Below are positions 19,921 through 32,340 of a stretch of DNA of 64,000 nt, in pieces (the first letter of the stretch is position 1; every line of letters starts with the position of its first letter). Source of the stretch: Gremmenia infestans (taxonomy: Eukaryota; Ascomycota; Leotiomycetes; Helotiales; Hamatocanthoscyphaceae); the NCBI GenBank assembly GCA_032629725.1, contig JAFEVB010000007.1, forward strand, positions 1,488,001 through 1,552,000, read 5' to 3'. Under the pieces are notes generated by a model that saw only the letters and a program-made list of their open reading frames with translations, was not told where the DNA came from and ran no database searches. The position numbers and the translations under genes are program-made.

Positions 19921-22063
19921 GCCCCAAATATAGTAGATAGCTGGGCAGGTAAATTACTACCTACTACCTAGTAGAGATACCCAGGCAGTCCAAGAAGGGA
20001 AGTTGCTTTCGGGATTGGTATCTTCTCCCCGCAAAGGCTTGTCGAGCCGGACAACCCTTCACTCGACTATCCGAGTCCGAGGGCAGAGATACTGTACAGT
20101 CGTCGCGTGTCTGTCTTCCCTTCTTAATGCCAATCAAGGCACGAAGCACAAGGCTCCACTCCACGCCCCTCGTCTCATCAGATGCAGCCCATCATCCCTA
20201 GTTGTGACGCGTCATGCACACGCGATGGATCAAGCTTTTTGCCGATGGGACTGGTGGCCTTGGCAAAAGCTTGGTATACGCCTCGACAGCGGCAGGTAGT
20301 ACTGGTATACTACATGGGTATAGTACATGTCACTGTAGACCACTACTAATACCAATAATCTAGCCTACCATATGGTTGAAATAATCTACCTAGAGCTGCA
20401 TAGTGGAAAAGTAGTGGCGCACTAGATACTAGATACCCTTCTCGATCAACCTTCTCCAACGAGTCAGGCTTGAAAGACATGGGAAATTAGTGTAGAACTA
20501 AGGTAGGTATGTTTCAACTTTCAAGCGGACTGTAGAAGAAAAGGGGTCTTTCAAAACCTAACTGTACTATTGTGATTTGATAGATGATGAAAGCCCCTCC
20601 CATGTTCTTGGTCTATCATTAAGCGCCGTAAGAAGAATCATAAGCTTCCGTGTTCCTAGGACCCTTTAGCCCCGGCCTTGCCGGAATATGGAATGCTTGT
20701 AGAAATATATTCATCATAACAAAAACAACCACCTTTCTCTGCTCCTAACAATAATGATCAACAAATACAAAGGAAGATCTAACAAGGTCCCAAAATAGGT
20801 ACATGGAGCAGTAAGAAGATATGCACATGGCACGTGACCACCACACACTAAAACCAACTTGATACACTGATCCTCGTCATACTTTTCGCGTCCTTTCTGC
20901 AACTTGTACACAGAGCATCAAACAATCCTAAACTATATCTATTCTTGTACTGCCCCGCGTTCCTCCACCCAAGGAACGTTGTATCGGTACCGCGAATCCC
21001 GAGTCTGGGTTTCATTAATGCGGCGAGGAATTAACCTGTGCTCCGGCCAGACACTCTTCCCCTTGATAACATTCCACAACACAGATGCATTGTGATGCAA
21101 ATGGTAAGTAGAAGCGATCATTCATAACCTCGATATTCTTCAAATCATACCTAGGTCCACCAAAATGTGCTTTGACAACTTCAGATTTCACGTCCTCCGA
21201 ATCTCAAGATCGAGACATTCTTGAAATATATGGTTCCATCAGCCATCATTCCCGATGCAGAAAGAAGTATACACAACACATTCATGGGCTCCGCTTGGGA
21301 CACTGTCAAGTTAAGCTTCAATTCCCTCCACAGCCCAAGATCTGGACCTTCTGTAGAGACTCGACTCTTCTCATACGCATCTGGTCGAGCTTACTAGACA
21401 CCTTATTCTACCCTCGTTCAAGCCAATCACCAGCTGGACACTCTTCGGGGTCTTGATCTTCATTCATCCCAAATTTCTCTTCCACATCTTCGTTCCCTTT
21501 TGACCATTGAAGAGTCTCATTCAGCGAGCTACTCATTCTGGTGCGCCTACGCTTGCTGCCTGCAAGCGTTCTCCTAAGTAGCCCATTATGAAACTTCTCA
21601 GCATTGTGTCTAGCCAGCACGTCGAACTTCACTGCCAAGCTTCGTATCAAAGTGTTGCCTGAGTACCTAAAAGCTAGGTAATTTCTACATGTAGGACATA
21701 AACTTCCAAGTTGTACTTAATTCCTTTTTTGACTTGGTATATCCAAGACCCTTCAAGTCAGGCAGATTCATATCTCTAGACTAACTAAAGGCCCTTAATG
21801 GATAGGGGTCGCTAGCATAAGCCTACTTATTAACACCGAGGAACGAACAGTGCAAGTTCTAGCAATTCCTTGATAATGCAGTTTAAGTCTTCACTCAAAG
21901 TTGAAATTAACCAACAAGCCATAGAAGTTCAGAACAAAAGTGGAGAACAAGCGATTCAATCCGATTGGCTGATGACCTTACGACCCTCCTTTGAACGTCG
22001 GAAAACTCGACATCCAGCGTTGTCCTTCCTCGAGGTACTCAGAGGTGTTAATCACGTCTTACG

Positions 22064-24039
22064 ATGGAAAGGAGGGGAAAAAATGGTGGGAGGAATCAAA
22101 GGGCTTGTACGGGTTGTCGCCAAGTCAAGGTACTTTCTCCACAAATTCCAACGTCCTGCGCTAACGCCCCAAAGCTACGATGTGATGGCGCGCAGACTTT
22201 CCCAGCAGCTTGTTCACGGTGTCAGAAAAACAATATTAAATGCCGGACAGACCCAGGTTTCAAGCGGATGCCCGCTCGGAACGCTTTCAGACGGTTAGAG
22301 GAAGTCACGACCCAGTTGAATGAAGTCCAGGCCAGTTTTGCAACAAGGCTCCCAAATGCACCCCCTGAAAGTCCAGCCCGTACACAAGCTTTGCCAATCC
22401 CTCAGAACACATGCCAAGCTACAGATCTTATGCACGACACCCATGGATATTTTCCGCATTTCTACCCGCTAGATAATCTGCCAGACCTCCCTTGCCTAGG
22501 TCAGATCATCTTGGAGAGTATTCAGACGAAAAGTTTATTTGAACAGTAAGTCCGACCTCCTGTTTCCCCTAACAAGCTGAACAGTAATAGCTTTGGATCA
22601 AATTATTATCGGCATTGTCCGATCTTGGATACTGAAGCGTCGGTCAAAGAATTACATCAAACTTCACCCGTTTTGTTCTGGACTATTACCATGATTGCTT
22701 GTCGATGGCATGTCTCGCTCTCTTATCTATATGATTTGCTCTTGGAGCCGTATCGAAGTCTACTTGGGAGAATATTGGTCGAGCCTATACACTGTATTGA
22801 ATCCATACAAGCCATTGCTCTGCGGTGTTTCTGGCCTCTCTCCGTTCCGCGGCAAGTCGATGATCCTAGTTGGAATTATTGTGGGTTTATGACCAACGCC
22901 GCAATGAAGATGGGACTCAACAAAGCGCAGAGGGATTCTCGGGGAACCGCTCCAGAGAGAACCGTGGGTATCAGAAGACTGGTATGGATTGCATGTGTCC
23001 AAGCCAATTGCATGTAAGTCTTGCATCTTAGTCTGCAAGACTTTTACTAATGTTCCAAAGTCATGGGTGGACTTCAGGTGTAGCTGTATCCACCGAGGTG
23101 CTAACCAGATTTACCATGGCGCCATCACTATCTACAACAGTTGAAAAGGGTTTTGCTCTCAAGGTGCGGATTATGCAACAGACTGCAATTTCATGTTCGA
23201 CCCTCACAAAAGTCTGTACAAATTGGGATTCTTGGGCTTTTGTTCAGAGCCAGTGCAGAGACCTAGACAATTTCCGTGATGCATGTGGCAACGAAGAATG
23301 GACAGCAGAGATGGATGTCCTCACTTTTGGAGGACAGCTTCACCTGTACATGATTCAACTTGAGCGAGGGGAAAGATTGCAGAATGTTTCAAAGGCTGAA
23401 GGTAATCAGGACAATGCCTCTTCCCAGCTGAGCTTTATCAATCTCGCCTACATGACCGCAATCCAGGTAGTCCATTCATTCTCAACCATGCTTGAGGTTG
23501 CAAAAAGACACGACAACACCGACTCTCAAACTCCTCAGCGGCACCTCCCAAAACACTATTTTGGACTGCTATTACTTGCAATGGCCTTTTTGTTCAAAGT
23601 GAAAGTTTTCCACGCACAGGACGTCACATCAAGTCAAACCCGTACTGATGCAAGTCTTCGTGCGGTCTACGAAATTCTCTCTTCGTGGTCTGGGAGCGAA
23701 CTAGACGAGACTGGCAGGGCAATTCGTCTCATGGACGTTCTTGCGCGGAATGAAAAGGAAATAAAGTTGAGATTGAAAGAGTCCACCTCCGAGGGCCGAC
23801 AGGGTCTTGAAATCTTAGACAATCTAATTTCCACTGCGAGGACAATTCGAGAAAGCGCGCAAACGGCTACAGAAATAACGAGCAACAAGGTCAACCGAAT
23901 AGTTGACCATGTTCCGGGACTCGATAATGATCTAGGCCTCATTGAAGGATGGCAAGACTCGCTGCTGGACTGGAATTTCCCCTGGGGGCTTGATCTACCA
24001 TGGGTCGACCAGTACGACTTTGATATTGGAACTACTTGA
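22064..24039 (+). CDS. Zn2Cys6 fungal-type transcription factor
   Basis: Four exons: 22064-22129, 22175-22545, 22585-23013 and 23061-24039, giving 614 aa. Splicing the 45-nt first intron brings together the Zn2Cys6 DNA-binding cluster C-x2-C-x6-C-x9-C-x2-C-x6-C (residues about 14-43: ACTGCRQVK joined to LRCDG, then CSRCQKNNIKC). A Leu/Arg-containing linker (FRRLEEVTTQLNEVQ) may be the dimerisation helix. The middle (VLFWTITMIACRW, MTNAAMKMGLNKA, RRLVWIACVQANC) resembles the fungal-specific transcription factor domain seen in regulators of secondary and carbon metabolism. The AtuA-DUF4387 gene starts 690 bp downstream on the same strand, so pathway-specific control of it is plausible but not shown. 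Intron 1 uses an AAAG acceptor, less usual than CAG/TAG. Confidence 0.88.
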
Positions 24040-24732
24040 TTCTTTTCAGTCTCTTCTAATTACCTACTGTTCTGGATATATACAGTACTGTTGCTCCGGA
24101 CTTTCGGTCGGAGAAAGGCTGTCACTATTACGCCAGGGTGTGGAAAATCCGAGTCGTTTTTACAAGTCCCTTCGCCTCTAAGACTTTGGAAAATCCTCTA
24201 TGCATACCGAAACCTTCACCTTATGGGAGGCAGACATAGCTCATCTGACTAGAGTCAGCGAATGATCTTGGTACAGTGTTATACAGGGTGAATGTTGCAG
24301 TGCATAAGTAACGTCCCCCACTTCGACTTTTTGCAAGAATCGTAGTACACTACAAACGGCAAATACAGAATGGGCCTTGAAAGAGGAGAACATGTTAATA
24401 GTCCATGCATTATTTCCCATTCCAGCGGGTTTGTATGGCGGGCAGCGACTTGCGAATTTCGCTCGCTAAGCGGGGTCTTCCGATTGGCTTCCTCTCCTCA
24501 CGAGCTCTTGACAATAGCTCAACAACTGCTGTTTGTGCGGAGATTCAAGGGCTCTATCTTCAATTTACCTGTTAGTATTAGGCATTTGTGTGTGCTTCTC
24601 CCTATATAACGCGAAGTCCTCGCCGTTCGTCAAGCATTGACTACTTACTCTACTGGAAGCTTTTGCAACGCACGTTCAGAATCAGTTTCGATCACCTTAT
24701 ATATCTCTCCACTAGTTTTTTCCAGACACAAC
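24040..24732. other. Intergenic, no gene seen
   Basis: Terminator side of the Zn2Cys6 gene and promoter of the AtuA-like gene. Contains tacagtactgt (about 24080) and a CT-rich stretch before the next ATG. Confidence 0.6.
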
Positions 24733-27008
24733 ATGGAACCCGCGCTGAATATCTCCAGTGTAAATGATGAGAAGAGTCTCTCTTCGCAGTCTAGTCTGAG
24801 AAAGCCTCAGCTAGATCCACTATGCCACATCCTAACTCCTATCGGCATGCTTGGATATGGCTTCGATGAAGCCCTCACCCACCAAGCCTTACAAGATCTC
24901 AAAAATAGCAACGTACCAACAGCCTTAATCCTCGACTCCGGCTCCACCGATTCTGGCCCCGCTAAGCTAGCTCTGGGAATCATGACTAGCCCCAGAAGTT
25001 CCTACGAGCGGGATTTCACTAAATTATTGAGGCTTGCGAATACTTTTCATGTGCCTTTGCTGATTTCTTCTGCGGGAGGTGATGGAAGCGATGTTCATGT
25101 TGATGAGTTTTTGGATATTGTAAGGGAAATTTGTGAGAAGGGAAACGAGTGAGTGTTGTCTCGAGTTGGAGAGACACGTGCTAATGATTTCAAGCTCCTA
25201 CAAATTTAAGACTTTGGCTATCTACAGTAATGTCTCCAAAGCAAAAGTTTCCCAAAGTCTGCATGCTGGCGAAGTTGAAGGGTGCGGCGCGTCTGTTCCT
25301 GAGCTGACAGATTCTGATATTGAATGTGCTGCCACAATTGTGGCTCAAATGGGCCCAGAGCCTTTTGTTCAGGCCATGGAAGCTGAACCTGATTTTGACA
25401 TCATCATCGGTGGTCGAGCATATGATCCGAGTCCTTATGTAGCGTTTTGCATTTTCCAGGCTGAGAAAGTGCTAGCAGCTTCGGGGAAGACTTTGACCGC
25501 TAAACAGTTGGGCGGCTTTACTCATATGGGGAAGATTATGGAATGTGGTGCTATATGTGCTACACCCAAGAGCGCTTCAGCCATGGCAACGGTATATCAA
25601 GATGGGACGTTTGACATCAAACCTCTTAATGCGGATGCTCGCTGTACGCCATCTTCCGTGGCAGCTCGTAAGTGGTTAATCTCTTACCATCCCGTCCAAG
25701 AAGATTTGGGAGTTGAGAGCTCCTGTTACTTCTGAACTTGCTAGCTGTTACTCCTAAGTTGGTCTAGACTTGTTTTCAAAGAAGCAATATTAACTCCATT
25801 TTCTTCAAGATACGCTATACGAAAAATCTCGTCCAGACATCCTCTCTGGTCCGGGAGGAAATCTCAACCTCACACATTCCATGTACGCCCAATTACCCGA
25901 TCAAAGAACCGTCCGCGTCCACGGCGCAACATTCCAATTCTCCCGCGATGTAAACCTCCCGTATACAGTCAAGCTCGAAGCAGCAAAAATAGTCGGCCAT
26001 CGCACAATCTTCATGGGCGGCATCCGAGACCCCATCCTCATCTCACAAATTCCGTCCTTCCAATCCCGCATCCAAGAATACGTAGCCACACAGAACCCAT
26101 CCTCATCTCCATCAAGCGGCGAGTTCTGGAAACTTGGCTTCCACACTTACGGCGCAAATGGTATAATGGGTGCCATGGAACCAGGAGATTCAACGTTTCA
26201 GCCACGGGAAATATTCATTGTTGGTGAAGCTCTAGCAAGTAGCCAGAAACTTGCAACTTCCATCGCCGCTACGGCGAGGGTCGCTGCTGCTCATGGCGCG
26301 TATCCTGGACAGCGGGGTACGGGTGGGAATTTTGCCATGGGCGTAGGTGGGAAGCTGGAAGTCGAAATGGGCCCCTGTGCAGAATTCTGCATCTACCATC
26401 TCATGCCACTGCTTGTTGGAGAAGAAGGTGCGAAGAAAATCGGTGATAATAGTATGACGAGCAAGAGCGATCCATCGACTCTTCCAATATTTTCCTGGAA
26501 GATGAGTGTCATTGGAAAAGGAGACCTTGCTCCCAAGGCACCCATCCGTTCCTCACCAGCAACTGCTCTAGACCCCCCTCGCCAAAACCCCAGGCCTAGC
26601 CAACCCTCAACATTGAACCTCACATCCCCGCTCACACTCACAGACATCGCGCCCGTGATCCGCTCCAAGAACTCCGGACCCTACGAAATAACCCTCGACG
26701 TCGTCTTCTCCTCCCTCCCAATCTACGCCATCATAAAGGCCTCCTCGCTTCTCACGCCAGCCACTCTCGCGCGCATGTACCATTTGAACGAGGCGGATAT
26801 CGTGTGGTGTGGATTCTTTGACCAGGCTATGGCGTGGAAATGCACGCTTCCGAGACGGGGAAATGCGGGCGAGAGGAGGGTTGCTGGCGGTTTCATGGAG
26901 GGGGATGTACATGCGAGTCAGCAGTATGCTGGGCTGCTGGGCTTGGAGTTGGGGGAGGAGGTGAGGGCGGAGATTAGGGGGTTGGGATTGGGCGGTGGGG
27001 GGGAATAG
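24733..27008 (+). CDS. AtuA (DUF1446) protein fused to DUF4387
   Basis: Three exons: 24733-25148, 25228-25667 and 25810-27008, giving 684 aa. The N-terminal two thirds match the acyclic terpene utilisation AtuA/DUF1446 family: LDSGSTDSGPAKLALG near residue 78, IIGGRAYDPSPYVA, GGFTHMGKIMECGA and ILSGPGGNLNLTHS. The last 110 residues match DUF4387: APVIRSKNSGPYEITLDVVF, NEADIVWCGFFDQAMAWKCTLPR, EGDVHASQQYAGLL. In bacteria AtuA lies in citronellol/geraniol or branched-acyl catabolic loci, often beside a separate DUF4387 gene. The fungal protein joins both. The biochemical role is not established. A linker rich in Pro, Ser and Asn (about residues 515-555) separates the domains. Exon 3 begins at an AAG acceptor. 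A Zn2Cys6 regulator lies directly upstream. Confidence 0.88.
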
Positions 27009-28301
27009 AAAGAGCGTGAGAATGGGATGTTGGGCAGCTGATTGTTGACAATTAGTTGTTAAACTGAGATTCCGCGATGATAGGGCTTTGAGTGTGGGTA
27101 AGCTAAAGAAAGTCATTGGGGGAATTGAATATGCACGGAAACATCTACCAAGCACTCTAGAACCACTGGCTATTCCTGGTGCCCAACCTCAAGTTACTGT
27201 AGATACCTTGTAGTTGAATTTTCACACATCATCTCTATGACCCTCTAGCAATCGCATACCATCCGTCCTGCAAGCCCCTAGGCCTGAAACCGAGAAGGGA
27301 GTTGCTGCGAGGTGGCATTATATTCTTCCGACTCTGTTGTAAAGATCGGATCACTTTCACCGCCACGACTTAAACATATGAGAAGAATTGCGGGAAATCC
27401 GTACCTACCCTACGACTCTGCATATTTCTACTGTAAGTGGGTTGGAAAACCTGTGATAGAGGGAGAGAGCTGCGGCTTGAGCTCAATTTGAATGTAGTTC
27501 ATTTAGTACTGTCAGTGGACCACCACTTAGTCTCCAAAGCCTTACATACTGCATTGCAAGGAGAAATGTATCGTACACTATAATACACCCGCGCGATTCA
27601 AATCCGCGAAATCCATCAATTGATTTTTCGAAAGAGTGAGTGTGAGTGCCTACTTGCTAGCTAGCGTTTTGCCGAAGAAGTGATGTTACTGTAAAGAACT
27701 TGGATGTCTGCTCTGCATCCTGGGACCCCGCACAAGCACAAAACAAGTAAACGTCCTTTAATGTTCTTGATCAAGGCTGTTTGGGATGATGAATGAGTAT
27801 ACGTGCAGCTCTACTGTAGGGGTGAAGTGATTGATAGATGCAGTACTTTTGAAGTGCCGACACCGTTAATCGCAAGCTTTACCTCACTGAGTGAGGCTCA
27901 CTCGTCTTCTACACTAAGAGAAAGTATAATTTATTAAGAAACACAAAAAGTTGGCAGGACACTCAGACCGAGCGCAATCCATTCACAAATTGACTAGAAA
28001 TAAACCAAACATCCTAGATGATTCTCTCTTGCTAACTTGAACCCGCACGCACGCATTGCATCCAACGGACCTTAACCCGAATCCAAAAAGTCAAAATTCC
28101 TTTCCCCGCTCGCCATTTCCCACCCTACAGTACGTGTCCGAGTATATTTGTATCTATCTATCACATGAAAAACCAGACAAGCAGCGAAAAAGCGCAGCGC
28201 AACCCCCACCCCACCCAAAAAACAACTCGCAAGTTTTACCAAAAGCCATTGAGATCGTCGTTCTGTGCATGCATGCACTACTCCCGTACGCGGTTACTGC
28301 A

Positions 28302-28320
28302 GTACTGTACAGTACAGTAC
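28302..28320. repeat. Palindromic GTACWGTAC cluster
   Basis: Three overlapping copies of GTACTGTAC/GTACAGTAC. Bases 28303-28314 (TACTGTACAGTA) form a perfect 12-bp palindrome. It is part of a recurrent intergenic motif in this window. Function unknown. Confidence 0.9.
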
Positions 28321-28519
28321 GCTGCGTAAACGGGCAGGGGACTACCCACCCACCGCCACCGGATTAAGTTGCATATAGTACTGTACGGTAACGGCCCGCT
28401 AATACTCGTCACTGTATACTGACTGTACTGTTGCTGTACGGAGCGTACGGAGGACGACGGACTTGCTTGTGCAGAGTGCAGAATATTGTAGTGCGGACGG
28501 ACAGAGTATTGGATTTAGA

Positions 28520-28545
28520 TTCCGAATCCGAATCCGAATTCGAAT
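28520..28545 (+). repeat. (TCCGAA)n short tandem repeat
   Basis: Four imperfect copies of tccgaa/ttcgaa, intergenic. Confidence 0.85.
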
Positions 28546-29477
28546 GCAGGCGAACGAAGGGTGCGGTTGGTGATGTTTGATTTTTCTTTCGGCTGGATTA
28601 TTTGTGCTCTAGCTAAATTATTACTCTGTACCGAGGGAGGTACAAAGGAACTTGGTAAACATGAGGAAAAGGTAAATGATCCTTATTAATCTCAGTCGCA
28701 GTCTCGGGACCGGTCCTTCCCCGGATATTAGCAATGCGGAGGTATGGTATGGTACGGAGTACTGTACTTCGCATGTTCATCGGAGCGTGTTTAGCTTCTG
28801 TTGTTTACGGAGGAGGCATGTTCGTTTACGGAGTGTATCTGCATAACACAACCTCTCCTCCCTTGACCCCTGAATACACCGCACAACCCAACCAAACCTG
28901 CCCCTCACCCCAGGCCCACTCCACCCCATCCAGCCACAGCGTTTTCGCTGCAGTAGCTTCGGACGTACAGTACAGTATCTGCACGCACGCGGCTTTCCTT
29001 GCCGGAATTCCCATCACAAAGGTTAATCAATCAAGTCTGATGAGCTGGCCAGGGAGTTGCATGATTGTGGTATATGGGATTACGGGAATCGCCGGTTGGT
29101 GTGCTACGAAGTACCAGGGGGAAAAGAGGAGGGAGGGGCAGGTACACGTACAGTATCACCTTCTGAGAAGTTCCAGAACCGGCTTGCTGGGATGGGATGA
29201 ATGGAGGGGCGCGTACGTGTGTATAGTAAGTCGATCTTTGATCTCATCCGAGGTGTATTGTGTTCATGACGTTGTACTTGTGGTGGGTACAAGATTCAAT
29301 TAAGACATGACGAGCAAACCTACGATTCTCACTTCGTTTCCAATGTCTATGCGGAAACATCTGGACTTGCAAGAGACTCGTAGAGAAGGGTTGTGATGAG
29401 TAATATTGCTTTCAAAGCTCCATGGAGCCTCTATATAAACAAATGCTAGAACGCCTCGTGTATGCACCCAAATATAC

Positions 29478-30944
29478 TTATTTCCCAGGTTTTGGAAGCG
29501 CCTGTTTGTATAGCCATGCCGAGAATTTAAGACTCGGTTCATCAATCGTCTTCGTGACCAACTCTGCAAGCCAAAGTGTAAGTGGCAAGAGGATTAAATG
29601 CGGAACCCAGAACGCCAGGTCAAAACCGAACGGTCCCCTTTTGGACAATGGAAATGCATTGATCCATTCAGGAATGCCAATCGTATGAGTTTCCCTTGCG
29701 TACCCCGTCGCTGAATAGAACCTGTTGCCCACTATCCAAAGCACCGGTCCATGTATCATGTAGAAAGAAAACGAAATGCGGCCCATGTGCTGGTTGAACC
29801 GATGTTCGAAGAAGCTTTTGAGCCATGATATACGTGGGATTGAAACCACAAGCAAAGTTGCAGCCCAAAACAGATAGAACCACTTGTAATCGAAGACAGC
29901 TTGTGGCTTCAAGAATGATAGGTAATACCATCCAGGGGTCTCCCGCAGAACCTGGACGTCGCCGGAAGGAGAAGGGACGCCGCCGAGGTACATACTGATG
30001 ACAAAGAGCGCATAGTATATAGGTGTTTTGAATGGCTCCAGCAGTGCAAAGAAGCCGGGCAAATCATCGTTTTCGGCGAGCATATCCAAATCGTAGAGGA
30101 GCATGCCTGACATGAACAAGGAGCCGAACCAGCCATCTGCGATATACAGGAAGTAGATGATGAGTATAACCTCACCCAAGAGTCGCATATTTCTCCTGCA
30201 CCTCGAAAATGCCATGAGCGCAGTGTAGATGATAATTGAGCCCCTGAACTCGACTGGGATGGACCATAAGTGGAAGTTGTAACTGAAAACGAGTTCGCCG
30301 CCTGTCCGGAACACGAAACTGAAGTTCTTGAACTCGCAATACCAGGTCCAAAGCTCCTCTCTCCAATTCCGTTGGTGTATGGCGTCTTCGGTCCAAAGTC
30401 CAAATGCATGCCACGAAGTCATGTACAAGAATGTTGTGATCATGATGGGCAGATGCAATCGTATATAACGTCTGAACAGGGCAGAAGCCAAGTTGTCTCC
30501 GAGCTTCAGATAGTCGCCAGCGTGTATCAAGCTCAACGGTTTCGCAGACAAAACGTAGCCTGAGATGACAAAAAAGACGGTGACTGCGAAGTGGCCACCG
30601 TTGAAAAAGGTCCGTATCCCAGGGAAGGTGACAAAGTAATACTGGTTGTCGTAACCCCAACCATTGTCTAGAATTTTGTCACCATGAGTTGCGTCGCGCG
30701 CCCATAAGTGATGGTGATGCCAGTACACCAGAAAGGCTGCAAATCCCCTCAGACCGTCGAGATACGCTGTACGCCGGAGGTTCTGTTTACGCTGGCATGA
30801 TGTCCTTTTCAAGAATGAGGGTCGGAAGAAGTCCATATTCCATTTTGAAGCTCTCGCGTGTTGCCATTGAGTCGGATTTGAATCAGTCTCGACGTCCTGG
30901 AAGTATCCCTTCTCCAACAAGCTGTCTCTGCCAGGGGAGGCCAT
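29478..30944 (-). CDS. Acyltransferase-3 family integral membrane protein
   Basis: An uninterrupted 488-codon frame starting with ATG at 30944. A cytosolic N-terminus of about 60 residues precedes the acyltransferase-3 (OafA/YrhL-like) core, which starts at RRTAYLDGLRGFAAFLVYWHHHHLW, where the His is the expected catalytic residue. Then come HFAVTVFFVISGYVLS, an Arg-rich loop (RRYIRLHLP), roughly ten hydrophobic helices, and a late SFSFYMIHGPVLW segment that is standard for the family. These enzymes move acyl (often acetyl) groups onto sugars or lipids across membranes. Many fungi have large paralogue sets and the acceptor cannot be predicted. The neighbour at 32341 is a Golgi mannosyltransferase in divergent orientation, so a glycan target is possible but speculative. 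Confidence 0.92.
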   Translation of the reverse strand: MASPGRDSLLEKGYFQDVETDSNPTQWQHARASKWNMDFFRPSFLKRTSCQRKQNLRRTAYLDGLRGFAAFLVYWHHHHLWARDATHGDKILDNGWGYDNQYYFVTFPGIRTFFNGGHFAVTVFFVISGYVLSAKPLSLIHAGDYLKLGDNLASALFRRYIRLHLPIMITTFLYMTSWHAFGLWTEDAIHQRNWREELWTWYCEFKNFSFVFRTGGELVFSYNFHLWSIPVEFRGSIIIYTALMAFSRCRRNMRLLGEVILIIYFLYIADGWFGSLFMSGMLLYDLDMLAENDDLPGFFALLEPFKTPIYYALFVISMYLGGVPSPSGDVQVLRETPGWYYLSFLKPQAVFDYKWFYLFWAATLLVVSIPRISWLKSFFEHRFNQHMGRISFSFYMIHGPVLWIVGNRFYSATGYARETHTIGIPEWINAFPLSKRGPFGFDLAFWVPHLILLPLTLWLAELVTKTIDEPSLKFSAWLYKQALPKPGK

Positions 30945-32340
30945 TAGGGGCTGCGGTTGGAGATTGCCACAATGATCATGAGGACTCTCGTTGACTCAGT
31001 AGTGAGTGATGCAGAAAGTTGTAGCAAATCTCCTTGAGGCAAGAACGATGCTCAAACGCCGAAAACCATGAAATGTATGGAAACAGGAAAAAGGAAAAGG
31101 AAATCGAACTCGAACTCGAAATGGAAGGGTAAGCTTGACCTGCACGTTAGCTACGTAATCAGGGACAATATCGTCTTGCACATGTCTCAAATAAGATATT
31201 TCCGGCCCAGCTACTATGAACGGCACAAGAGCATACCAACAAAACGTCCGAATGCTCATGCGGGGGATAAGAGCTGATTGCGGGGGCGCCCCATTTTCAT
31301 CTCGGCCCACGACTACCTGATCAGGAACGCTTTTGGGGCTAGACAAGGCACCCTTGGTCCCCGATTTTACAGTACTGTACTGTATCTTGATGATTATCTT
31401 GCATGTTCATTACTGTACTGTACTCGATACTGTACAAGGAGACTGCGTTTCAATGCCAATAATAAGATTCGGATAAGAGGTAATTGATTAGATGATAGCC
31501 TCAGAGCCCAAAAATCAAAATCCTCCAAGTCCAAGGCTGATCTTAATTTGACGGCTGACAAAAGAGTTGTAGCCATAGAAGGTACGACCACCGCGGGTAG
31601 TTCGTGACTTCTCTCCACAAAGCTCGTCCCTTTTATTTTTTTGCGGATCTTAAACTTAACTTCCTTTTGCAATTTCGTCTTGCTGGTACGGAGGTACCGG
31701 AGGTGAAATTTAATACCTGATCAAAGGAAATGACAGACATTGAGATACGCAGCATGAACGGACCTCTTTGAGAGAACTTCCTGCCAAGTTTACTCACACA
31801 GTACAGCGTTCCTGGCGGCATCATCGCGATGTGGAAGAGCTTTTAAGTTTCTCTCAGTCCGTACCTATAGGTGGGGGACATTAGTCTCCGCGCGATGAAG
31901 GAGACCGTTATAGTACCGTTGCACCTATCATGACCCATGCTACACCCCGCAGGCTGCCAATATTGCTACGGAGTAAAGTACTGGTTACGTACCGAGTACC
32001 CCGGACATGCTCTAGTGGGAAGGTACTGTCGCTAGACCTCGGAACACAACCTCAACGAAGTTCTTCCCAGCCACTTGTTCCATGTGCATTGCGGAAGCAC
32101 ATGTGTGTTCCTGGTAAATCATCCCCCCCCCCAACTTAATTGCTTACACGCCTTCCTCGGGAATCATATGCTTTTTAATTACAAGGAACCTATTTGGTGA
32201 TCACCATGGCGGCATGGGATCCTCCACCCCGCAGCGGTCTGATAGCTCGAAAGCTGTCTAACCTTGCAGTAAAACCTTGACATCCCTCCTCTCTACCATC
32301 ATTGATCAATTCTCACTCTTTTTGTAACTCCAAAAAAGCC
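30945..32340. other. Divergent promoter region of the acyltransferase and GT32 genes, no gene seen
   Basis: 1.4 kb. Contains GTACTGTAC at 31372-31380 and 31415-31423 and TACGGAGTA at 31967-31975. Short minus ORFs (30996-31346, 31394-31672) have no motif. A C-run lies near 32124. Confidence 0.6.

Larger units (their letters stand above)
18871..22063. other. 3.2-kb repeat-rich intergenic region, no gene seen
   Basis: I find no supported coding gene. The DNA is rich in short tandem repeats (listed separately), four copies of TACGGAGTA/TACTCCGTA (19298, 19368, 19413, 19651), GTACTGTAC at 19867 and 19872, and many CTACCTA/TAGGTA-type steps. ORFs at 21172-21456 and 21408-21650 have no motif. The right end is the promoter of the Zn2Cys6 gene. 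Confidence 0.6.
27009..29477. other. 2.5-kb intergenic region with dense GTACWGTAC motifs, no gene supported
   Basis: No convincing gene. The 189-codon plus ORF at 28734-29303 runs through repeat motifs and lacks any family feature. The block 28.30-28.98 kb holds six overlapping or separate GTACTGTAC/GTACAGTAC copies, one TACGGAGTA (28753), and a CCGAAT repeat. Confidence 0.6.

Noticed and set aside
28734..29303. 189-codon plus-strand ORF
   Set aside because: Runs through the GTACWGTAC motif zone, has no family feature, and its composition looks like translated non-coding DNA.
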